Program-made: the position numbers and the translations under genes
Part shown: positions 1-5,279 of the stretch, piece by piece
How positions within the stretch are numbered: position 1 is the first letter of the stretch
How the letters are laid out: each line of letters starts with the position of its first letter
Source: Gammaproteobacteria bacterium
GTDB taxonomy: Bacteria > Pseudomonadota > Gammaproteobacteria > Eutrophobiales > Eutrophobiaceae
Direction of reading: 5' to 3'
DNA: 5,279 nt
Assembly: GCA_003645215.1 (NCBI GenBank)
Contig: QNEM01000150.1
Span: 1-5,279, forward strand
The notes under the pieces: generated by a model
The model's input: only the letters and a program-made list of their open reading frames with translations
What the model was told of the DNA's origin: nothing
Databases searched by the model: none

Positions 1-555
1 AATGCTCGACTGTTCTGGTTCCTGTGTCTTGCAACGATCCCTATCTTAATAGTTGGTTTTTTAGGGCATGATTTTGTCGCGAAATATTTCCGGGAACCGT
101 TGATTATTGCGGTTGCTACGATTTTCTTTGGGCTCTTGTTATGGTGGGCGGATAAAAAGGGAAAGAGAAACCGGGATAATGAAACATTGTGCCTGAAAGA
201 TATTATCTGGATCGGCCTTGCTCAGATCCTGGCATTAATTCCTGGCACTTCAAGATCCGGGATCACAATAACAGCAGGTTTAATGCTTGGCCTTGACAGA
301 AAGACAGCAGCACGATTTTCATTTTTGTTGTCTATCCCTGTGATAATTTTTGCCGGGAGTTATGAAACTCTTTTGCTAATCAGGAGCGGCGGTACGACCG
401 ATGTTATCTCTTTTGCAATTGTCTTTATTTTTTCATGGCTCGCTGCATGGCTGACGATCAGTCTCTTTCTAAGGTTCATCGAAAAGACAGGCATGCTGCC
501 TTATGTTGTGTATCGCCTGTTACTGGGGACAATCCTGCTTTATTTATTCCTGTAA
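1..555 (+). CDS. uppP: Undecaprenyl-diphosphate phosphatase UppP (BacA family), 5' end missing
   Basis: This integral inner-membrane enzyme dephosphorylates undecaprenyl diphosphate to undecaprenyl phosphate, the lipid carrier recycled in peptidoglycan and O-antigen synthesis; extra copies confer bacitracin resistance. The reading frame is open from base 1, so the gene starts outside the window and 184 codons are visible. The signature PGTSRSG lies at visible codons 81-87 and is followed by a conserved stretch with RKTAARFSF. The arginine of the TSRSG motif is codon 85, against Arg174 in E. coli BacA, so about 89 residues are missing and the whole protein would be about 273 residues, the usual family length. 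Several hydrophobic segments are visible: around codons 5-21, 34-46, 67-80, 101-125 and 135-154, and at the C-terminus. The segment near codons 15-30 (LIVGFLGHDF) also fits the family. The protein ends at a TAA only two bases from the end of the convergent CDGSH gene. An internal ATG at 100 is not the real start. The family call is secure. Confidence 0.96.
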   Translation, partial: NARLFWFLCLATIPILIVGFLGHDFVAKYFREPLIIAVATIFFGLLLWWADKKGKRNRDNETLCLKDIIWIGLAQILALIPGTSRSGITITAGLMLGLDRKTAARFSFLLSIPVIIFAGSYETLLLIRSGGTTDVISFAIVFIFSWLAAWLTISLFLRFIEKTGMLPYVVYRLLLGTILLYLFL

Positions 556-557
556 TT

Positions 558-794
558 TCAGTTTTTATGGCTACCATCACAGAGTGGCTGATTTTTTGTT
601 GCCTTGCAGCCACAGAAATAAACAGTAGTTGATTCACTCGCATCATATTGAACTGGCGTTATATCTGTATCGGCATGTGCACCATCACAGAATGGTTGCG
701 TCTTGCTTTTTCCACAGGCACACCAGTAATAAGATTTACCTGCTTCGACATCAACGATAAATGGTTCATCTGCAGCCCTGACTGGTTTGCTCAT
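558..794 (-). CDS. Tandem CDGSH iron-sulfur domain protein (CISD3/MiNT-like), 78 aa
   Basis: This is a small, probably cytoplasmic protein that binds two [2Fe-2S] clusters. CDGSH proteins coordinate each cluster with three cysteines and one histidine, and are implicated in redox sensing, electron transfer or cluster transfer; the partner in bacteria is generally unknown. Two complete motifs of the form C-x-C-x8-C-D-G-(S/A)-H are visible. The first uses C25, C27, C36 and H40, the second C61, C63, C72 and H76. The equivalent ligands are exactly 36 residues apart, so the protein is an internal duplication. There is no signal peptide and no membrane anchor, unlike mitoNEET, so it resembles the soluble tandem class that includes human CISD3. 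The ATG start is preceded by a strong Shine-Dalgarno sequence. It lies 69 bases downstream of cca on the same strand and may be co-transcribed with it. Its stop is two bases from the uppP stop. The family call is firm; the physiological role is not known. Confidence 0.93.
   Translation of the reverse strand: MSKPVRAADEPFIVDVEAGKSYYWCACGKSKTQPFCDGAHADTDITPVQYDASESTTVYFCGCKATKNQPLCDGSHKN
573..698 (-). repeat. Internal direct repeat encoding the two CDGSH motifs
   Basis: The 18-base segments at 573-590 and 681-698 match at 16 of 18 positions and are spaced by 108 bases, exactly 36 codons. They encode Q-P-(L/F)-C-D-G in the two halves of the CDGSH protein, with the same codons used for P, C, D and G. 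This is the nucleotide trace of an intragenic duplication, or of codon constraint on the conserved motif, and not a mobile or regulatory repeat. Confidence 0.7.
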
Positions 795-802
795 TTAATG
801 TT

Positions 803-808
803 CTCCTC
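803..808 (-). promoter_or_regulatory. Shine-Dalgarno site of the CDGSH gene
   Basis: Read on the minus strand, the sequence GAGGAG stands eight bases before the ATG at 794. It is the clearest ribosome binding site in the window and fixes the start codon of the CDGSH gene. Such a strong site suggests the gene is translated independently even if it shares an mRNA with cca. Confidence 0.75.
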
Positions 809-863
809 TAGAAAAGATTTAATGTGTTCTGATAAGTTAGTTGATTCATTTCCGACTTTCTAT

Positions 864-2081
864 TTATTTTCTGGCCGTGAAGCTATCACTTATCAAGTTT
901 ATTCTCTCGATCTTGATAGCTTCGGCCATGGCCCTACCTTCCAGCCCTTGTTGCCTGAGGCTTTCAGTATCGACTTCATTTGCAGCATCCAGGGCCTGTT
1001 GGAAATAATCAGCTTGTGGATAGGCGCGGTCTTCAAAGCCGGTTCGACCTCTGGCATCGGCTTCACAACAGATCAGGAATTTCCTGAAGCGTTCTGGTCT
1101 TCGAAAGGCATCCATGGACTCCAGCTTTTTCAGAATTGTTTCAGCACGCATTTCCTCGATACGGTGGCATGTGAAATGGTGTCTTGAAACCTGGATCGCC
1201 AGCTCCTGGTATTGTTTGGGTGCCCGGTAACGTTTGCACAGTGCTTGAATAAGTTTCACGCCACGCTCTTCATGGCCATGGTGGCTGGGTAACTTTTCTT
1301 TAGGTGTGGTTCCTTTTCCCAAATCATGGACCAGGGTGGCGAAACGGATCTGTGGATCCTGACTCAGGCGCGAGGCCTGATTCAGCGACATTAAGGTATG
1401 AATGCCCGTGTCAATTTCCGGATGATATTTTTCCGGCTGTGGAACACCAAACAGTCGTTCAACCTCTGGAAAAAGACTGCCCAGGGCATGACAAGCCTGT
1501 AATGCCAGAATAAAACGCGAAGGGTAGGTTGCTCCCATGGCCTGTTCCAGTTCATTCCAGACCCGCTCGGGGACTAATGTCTCAAGTTCACCTGATTTTG
1601 AAATCTCTTTCATGAGAGACATGGTCTCTGGCGCAATACGAAACCCGAAGCGTGCGGCAAATCGGGCAACCCTGAGTACACGTAAAGGATCCTCTACAAA
1701 CGCCGGTGATACATGTCGCAGAATCTTGTCTTCAATATCTTGCTTGCCATTGAACGGATCTATCAGCTTACCGCTATGATCTTCAGCAATGGCATTAATG
1801 GTTAAGTCACGCCTGGCCAGATCTTCTTCCAGCGTGATATCTGTAGAAGTATGAAAGGTAAAACCCTTGTAGCCTTTTCCTGACTTTCTTTCAGTGCGTG
1901 CGAGCGCGTATTCTTCTTTTGTTTCAGGATGTAAAAAAACGGGGAAGTCTTTACCGACAGGCTTGAAGTTCTGCTCCTCCATTTCCTCTGGCGTGCTACC
2001 AACGACAACCCAGTCGCTATCTTTGCCTGGTTTCCCAAGCAATTTGTCACGTACGGCACCACCCACAAGATATATTTCCAT
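864..2081 (-). CDS. cca: CCA tRNA nucleotidyltransferase with HD domain (multifunctional Cca)
   Basis: The enzyme adds or repairs the 3'-terminal CCA of tRNAs from CTP and ATP without a nucleic acid template. From the ATG at 2081 it has 405 residues, close to the 412 of E. coli Cca, and aligns with it throughout. The class II nucleotidyltransferase head carries GGAVRD at 7-12, the metal-binding D21 and D23, RRDLTINA at 90-97, and the nucleotide-recognition motif E130-D131-x-x-R134. The C-terminal HD domain has H228, the H252-D253 pair and HHGH at 267-270; in E. coli this domain gives metal-dependent phosphatase and phosphodiesterase activities. A TTG two codons upstream (2087) is also possible, but the ATG gives an N-terminus (MEIYLVGGAVRD) that lines up with E. 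coli (MKIYLVGGAVRD). No Shine-Dalgarno sequence is evident before it. The gene follows slt after about 62 bases on the same strand and precedes the CDGSH gene. All key residues are present, so it should be active. Confidence 0.97.
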   Translation of the reverse strand: MEIYLVGGAVRDKLLGKPGKDSDWVVVGSTPEEMEEQNFKPVGKDFPVFLHPETKEEYALARTERKSGKGYKGFTFHTSTDITLEEDLARRDLTINAIAEDHSGKLIDPFNGKQDIEDKILRHVSPAFVEDPLRVLRVARFAARFGFRIAPETMSLMKEISKSGELETLVPERVWNELEQAMGATYPSRFILALQACHALGSLFPEVERLFGVPQPEKYHPEIDTGIHTLMSLNQASRLSQDPQIRFATLVHDLGKGTTPKEKLPSHHGHEERGVKLIQALCKRYRAPKQYQELAIQVSRHHFTCHRIEEMRAETILKKLESMDAFRRPERFRKFLICCEADARGRTGFEDRAYPQADYFQQALDAANEVDTESLRQQGLEGRAMAEAIKIERINLISDSFTARK

Positions 2082-2089
2082 TGGCAAGT

Positions 2090-2095
2090 ATTATA
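2090..2095 (-). promoter_or_regulatory. Possible -10 box just upstream of cca
   Basis: On the minus strand the sequence is a perfect TATAAT, ending eight bases before the cca ATG at 2081. A transcript from it would start at or within a few bases of the initiation codon, giving a leaderless or near-leaderless message, which would agree with the lack of a Shine-Dalgarno site. No good -35 hexamer lies 16-18 bases upstream, and the surrounding DNA is AT-rich, so a chance match is quite possible. Confidence 0.25.
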
Positions 2096-2143
2096 AATTA
2101 TTGATGCCTGGAAATCCTGTTTGCCGTGTCCAGTTTAGATGTA

Positions 2144-4108
2144 TTAATTAAAACAAACTATGGTTGAAGGTATTTGGCTTGCCTTTGATTTATAGGGGTA
2201 GATAGTGTTCATCCTTTGTTTAAGCGGGATGACTTCATGTCCCAGGCGCCAATCGTAAATACTGGCATAAAAAATAACCCGCTTCACATAGCCTCTGGTT
2301 TCATTGAATGGAATTTGTTCCACCCAGATATCGGGTTCCTTGCAACCTTTCTTCGGCGACCATTTAATCGATCGTCCAGGCCCGGCATTGTATGCTGCAG
2401 TTGCTAATATGTAGCTGCCATTAAATCTATCCTGCATTTCTTTCATATAGGCAGTCCCGAGTGCGATATTTTTTTTGGCGATGAGGAGATCGTTGGTGCG
2501 AAATTTTTTCATGCCAATTTTCCTGGCGGTTAATCTTCCTGTTGCTGGCATGATCTGCATCAGTCCCAATGCCCCTGCAGGCGACTTCACTTTTTCCATA
2601 AATGCACTTTCTGATCGCATCAAGGCAAATATCCAACCGGCATCCAGGTTTCTTTTATTTGCATATTTTTGTATTTCATCGAGGTAGGTGATAGGAAATC
2701 TCAGCTCTAAGTCATCATAGGCATGTGCAGCACCCATGGTAAAAATAGCACGATCATACCAACCCCATTCCGAGGCGATTTGTGCTGCAATTTGCTTCTG
2801 GTAATTTGTCATGGAAATCAGGGTGTGTTGCCATTCGCGCCTGGCCCGGTAATCACCATAGAGGACAAATAATTCCCTGGCCCGACGTATACCTGGCATA
2901 TGTGAAATTTTATTTTTTGCCTCGGGATCTGCCGGTAAGGGGTGATGATTCATTTTATATTCTGCCCCAATGCGGTCGGCTGCAAGAAAGCCATAATAGT
3001 CACGTTCACCAGCTATTGATGCATAGGATTCATTTGCTTTTTCGATATCTCCAATTTTTTCAAGCGCCCTGCCACGCCAGTATATCCAGCGATATTTAAT
3101 GGATGCTATCTCAGGCGGCTCATCTTTGGTCCAGCGGTAAAGTCTTTGCCAGTCATTGTTTTTGAGTGCAGTGCGGAGACGCCAGTGAAAAATTTCATCA
3201 CTGTCCAGCATTGGGTTCAGCTTATCCAGGAGTTCAGCAGCTTTGGAATATTTATTTTTTGCCGCACGGACAGTGATGACAAGATTAACATTATCAATTT
3301 CTACAGGGGTGAAATTATAATCGTCTTGCAGCGTTTGCCAATTACTCAAGGAACGGGTGATATTTTGTCTTGCCAGGCGTTTTATTCCATAAAGTAAAAT
3401 TTCTCGCGCAACCGCCGTGTCCGGGAATTGTGGGTTTTTAGTTCCCACTGAAGGGTTATGATGCATAGCTACCCATTGTCTGGCCCAGTATTTGTAGTCT
3501 TTATTCAAGCGTTTACTGAGATAATTCGCCAGCCCAGTATTACCGCTTTCCATTGCCAGTTGCACACGTTCCCAGACAAGTTCATTCGTCATCAGCTGAC
3601 TTTTATAAAGTCTGGCAAAGGCGGTATCACACTGGGGTGGCAACGATTTACCGGTCAACCAGAGTGTGCGGGTATCCTCTAACAGATAGGTATCGTTATT
3701 GGTGTTAATACGGGCCTGTAATTGTTGGCAGCGTAGTTTGAGATTCTTTTGTGGTGTGTAATTATCCAGAAAAGTTTGCCACTTCCTTTGTTTGATAAGT
3801 AGTTTCAGCCAGCTTGTTTTAAAGGTATCGATGGAGATGAAATCCGGGTATGAGCGTATGAATGCCTTGATCTCTGCATCATCAATTTTATGTAGTCGTG
3901 GCCGCAGATAGTTATATCTCAGGTAAACATAGAGCGGATAGGTCTTCAGCTGCTCACTGAGCGTGGTGAAGGTTTTAATCTTCCCTGCTTCGAGGGCTTT
4001 TTTTGCAACAAGATATTGCTGGCGTTGTTCCTTGAGTGTGGCTGCAGAAATTTGCTGGCTGATGGTTAGTGGTAAAATAAAAATAATGAGCGTCAGAAAA
4101 ATGCGCAT
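2144..4108 (-). CDS. slt: Soluble lytic murein transglycosylase, Slt70 family
   Basis: This periplasmic enzyme cleaves the MurNAc-GlcNAc bond of peptidoglycan non-hydrolytically, forming 1,6-anhydro-muropeptides for turnover and recycling. From the ATG at 4108 it has 654 residues (E. coli Slt70 precursor: 645). Residues 1-23 form a signal peptide: a short start (MRIF), a hydrophobic core and a cleavage region around SAA. A long alpha-helical superhelical U-domain follows, with LWLTGKS and ESGNTGLA matching E. coli, then a linker domain near 400-480. The C-terminal lysozyme-like domain has the catalytic Glu at residue 500 (codon 2609-2611), then KSPAGALGLMQIMP at 508-521, AAYNAGPGR at 571-579 and IPFNETRGYV. 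The frame stays open to an ATG at 4240, which would add 44 residues ahead of the signal peptide. I prefer 4108 because it gives an N-terminal signal peptide and puts the catalytic Glu at 500, against 505 in the E. coli precursor. ATGs at 4135 and 4174 are also possible. It probably leads an slt-cca-CDGSH unit. Confidence 0.94.
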   Translation of the reverse strand: MRIFLTLIIFILPLTISQQISAATLKEQRQQYLVAKKALEAGKIKTFTTLSEQLKTYPLYVYLRYNYLRPRLHKIDDAEIKAFIRSYPDFISIDTFKTSWLKLLIKQRKWQTFLDNYTPQKNLKLRCQQLQARINTNNDTYLLEDTRTLWLTGKSLPPQCDTAFARLYKSQLMTNELVWERVQLAMESGNTGLANYLSKRLNKDYKYWARQWVAMHHNPSVGTKNPQFPDTAVAREILLYGIKRLARQNITRSLSNWQTLQDDYNFTPVEIDNVNLVITVRAAKNKYSKAAELLDKLNPMLDSDEIFHWRLRTALKNNDWQRLYRWTKDEPPEIASIKYRWIYWRGRALEKIGDIEKANESYASIAGERDYYGFLAADRIGAEYKMNHHPLPADPEAKNKISHMPGIRRARELFVLYGDYRARREWQHTLISMTNYQKQIAAQIASEWGWYDRAIFTMGAAHAYDDLELRFPITYLDEIQKYANKRNLDAGWIFALMRSESAFMEKVKSPAGALGLMQIMPATGRLTARKIGMKKFRTNDLLIAKKNIALGTAYMKEMQDRFNGSYILATAAYNAGPGRSIKWSPKKGCKEPDIWVEQIPFNETRGYVKRVIFYASIYDWRLGHEVIPLKQRMNTIYPYKSKASQIPSTIVCFN

Positions 4109-4263
4109 GACATCCGCTGTGGAAACAGACGGCATTTTCTTTAATAAAACTGTGTTCTTGGATGACAGGCTCATTGCGATAAGCAAAGTATCAATATTCT
4201 TTATGTATATCGAGTTGTTTATGTTAGAGAGATTTGTCATTTTTATACCTGGCCGAGCGCCTA

Positions 4264-4272
4264 TGCCATAAT
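4264..4272 (+). promoter_or_regulatory. Possible extended -10 promoter element for the TauE/SafE gene
   Basis: The sequence TGC-CATAAT resembles an extended -10 element (TGn followed by a hexamer with five of six matches to TATAAT). It would start transcription about 30 bases before the ATG at 4308. The hexamer 17 bases upstream does not resemble TTGACA, so the call relies on the extended -10 alone and is weak. It lies in the divergent region shared with slt. Confidence 0.25.
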
Positions 4273-4307
4273 GCCCCGTATGATTACCAAGGAAAACCTT
4301 TCGAACA

Positions 4308-5105
4308 ATGCCTGCTGATTTGTTTGTCTGGTCTGCTTATCTTGTGCTGGGTGTGGTAGCAGGGCTTGTTGGTGGCTTGCTTGGGCTAGGAGGGGGAATA
4401 TTAATTGTTCCCGCACTTCTGTTTTTGTTTATATGGCAGGGCATGCCCGCCGATATACTCATGCACCTGGCAGTTGCAACGTCTTTATTTACCATCGTAT
4501 TTACTTCGATTTCATCAAGTTATGCACACCACAAACATCAAGCGGTTTTATGGCCGCAGGTCTTCCTTCTAACTCCGGGGATAATCATAGGCGCAGTATT
4601 TGGCGCATTTCTCGCTGATTATATCTCCAGCGATATTCTACGCAGGCTATTCGGGATATTTGAAATATTAGTCGCATTTCAGATTGAATTTTCAGTAAAA
4701 CCATCAGCACAAAGATCATTACCCGGACGTAATGGGATGCTAATCGCCGGAGGAGGGATAGGGACATTATCAACGATTCTGGGGATCGGTGGTGGTACCT
4801 TGACAGTACCATTTTTAGTATGGTGTCACGTAAATATACGTAAGGCCGTTGCAACCTCGTCAGCCTGTGGTTTTCCGATTGCCCTGGCTGGCACCCTGGC
4901 TATGATTTATACCGGACTGGATTCCAATTCTCTTCCAGAAAACACCATTGGTTATGTTTATTGGCCTGCCGCGATACTGATACTTATTACCAGCGTATTA
5001 TTTGCCCCGGTTGGTGCGAAGCTCGCTCATTCCATGCCTGTGGACATTTTAAAGCGTGTTTTTGCTATTGTGCTGGCGTGTGTTGGTTTGAGAATGCTCT
5101 TCTAA
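4308..5105 (+). CDS. TauE/SafE-family membrane permease (sulfite/organosulfonate exporter family, DUF81)
   Basis: This 265-residue integral inner-membrane protein belongs to the TauE/SafE family, whose characterised members move sulfite, sulfoacetate or related small anions, usually outward; most members have no proven substrate. The protein is strongly hydrophobic with about seven or eight predicted membrane segments. It shows the family's inverted two-fold repeat: GLGGG at 26-30 followed by IVP, and HLAVATS at 53-59, recur as GIGGG at 159-163 followed by TVP, and KAVATSS at 179-185. A polar loop near residues 127-142 joins the two halves. The ATG at 4308 is the only good start, because the frame is closed by a stop at 4281-4283. 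A weak Shine-Dalgarno-like AAGGA lies 14 bases upstream, farther than usual. The gene is divergent from slt and convergent with the next gene, so it probably forms a single-gene unit. No sulfur-metabolism gene is visible nearby, so the substrate cannot be inferred from context. Confidence 0.93.
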   Translation: MPADLFVWSAYLVLGVVAGLVGGLLGLGGGILIVPALLFLFIWQGMPADILMHLAVATSLFTIVFTSISSSYAHHKHQAVLWPQVFLLTPGIIIGAVFGAFLADYISSDILRRLFGIFEILVAFQIEFSVKPSAQRSLPGRNGMLIAGGGIGTLSTILGIGGGTLTVPFLVWCHVNIRKAVATSSACGFPIALAGTLAMIYTGLDSNSLPENTIGYVYWPAAILILITSVLFAPVGAKLAHSMPVDILKRVFAIVLACVGLRMLF

Positions 5106-5154
5106 TGAATTATTTCAAGAGCCTGCCAGGAAAAGGATAGTTTAACTTCAGGAG

Positions 5155-5279
5155 TCAAGAACCTTCTTTTTCAGTGGCACCAAAATTTTTGAGCTTAACC
5201 TTGTCGTTGAAGAATTGAATACTGATTCTTGCCTTGCCATCATCCCATACGGAAGATTTTCCTGTTAAAGAGCCAACTC
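5155..5279 (-). CDS. C-terminal fragment of an unrecognised protein, 5' part beyond window
   Basis: On the minus strand one frame stays open from the right edge (first full codon 5277-5275) to a TGA at 5155-5157, giving 40 codons. The other two minus-strand frames are interrupted within this stretch. The peptide begins VGSLTGKSSVWDDGKARISI, continues with QFFNDKVKLKNFG, and ends in a charged tail with EKEGS. The pattern of a tryptophan followed by an acidic turn, then alternating strand residues, then FxNxKV resembles the last beta strands of small periplasmic or lipoprotein domains such as BamE/DUF3862-type folds, but this is only a resemblance and too little is visible to assign a family. 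It converges on the TauE/SafE gene with 49 bases between the stops. I saw no clear terminator hairpin in that gap. Confidence 0.6.
   Translation of the reverse strand, partial: VGSLTGKSSVWDDGKARISIQFFNDKVKLKNFGATEKEGS

Noticed and set aside
793..825. A 9-base direct repeat (ATTTAATGT at 793-801 and 817-825) around the CDGSH gene's ribosome binding site.
   Set aside because: It is short, AT-rich and partly made of the start codon, so it is likely chance. No known operator matches it.
648..1187. A 179-codon open frame on the + strand opposite cca and the CDGSH gene.
   Set aside because: It lies antisense to two strongly supported genes, has no family features, and crosses a gene boundary. It is a shadow frame.
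2782..3099. A 105-codon open frame on the + strand inside slt.
   Set aside because: It is antisense to the conserved slt reading frame, with no recognisable domain and no ribosome binding site that I could support.
3963..4271. A 102-codon open frame on the + strand across the slt start and the intergenic region.
   Set aside because: Most of it mirrors the slt N-terminal coding sequence and the rest is the divergent promoter region. The translation shows no family resemblance.
4271..4318. A 15-codon frame (MPRMITKENLSNNAC) overlapping the start of the TauE/SafE gene, a possible leader peptide.
   Set aside because: It has no clear Shine-Dalgarno site, no run of regulatory codons and no attenuator hairpin. 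A chance frame is the simpler explanation.
5106..5154. A possible bidirectional terminator between the convergent TauE/SafE gene and the right-edge gene.
   Set aside because: The only self-complementary stretch, CCTGCCAGG at 5122-5130, has a one-base centre and no flanking U-run, so it does not form a terminator hairpin.

Overview
The window is ordinary chromosomal DNA of a Gram-negative bacterium, most likely a gammaproteobacterium of moderate GC content. The Cca protein aligns almost end to end with the E. coli HD-domain form of the enzyme, and the large transglycosylase has the Slt70 architecture typical of Proteobacteria. The exact genus cannot be read from this sequence.

Layout from left to right. 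The 3' two thirds of uppP (undecaprenyl-diphosphate phosphatase, + strand) enters from the left edge and ends at 555. Two bases further on, in convergent orientation, ends a 78-residue iron-sulfur protein with two CDGSH motifs (558-794, - strand). Upstream of it on the same strand lie cca (864-2081) and slt (2144 to about 4108). The three minus-strand genes slt, cca and CDGSH are separated by about 62 and 69 bases with no recognisable terminator between them, so they probably form one transcription unit. Divergent from slt is a TauE/SafE-family membrane permease (4308-5105, + strand). The last 125 bases hold the C-terminal 40 codons of an unrecognised minus-strand gene that runs off the right edge.

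Functionally, uppP and slt both serve the envelope: UppP regenerates the lipid carrier for peptidoglycan synthesis and Slt cleaves peptidoglycan glycan strands in the periplasm. Cca repairs or completes the CCA end of tRNAs in the cytoplasm, and the CDGSH protein is probably a small soluble Fe-S protein of redox or cluster-transfer type. TauE/SafE permeases export sulfite, organosulfonates or other small anions. No shared pathway links all of them, and the order looks like a housekeeping neighbourhood.

I found no mobile element, CRISPR array, tRNA, rRNA or convincing new system. The points worth a second look are modest: the doubtful translation start of slt, the exact 36-codon internal duplication in the CDGSH gene, a consensus TATAAT box placed so close to the cca start that a leaderless message is possible, and tail-to-tail gene ends with almost no room for terminators.
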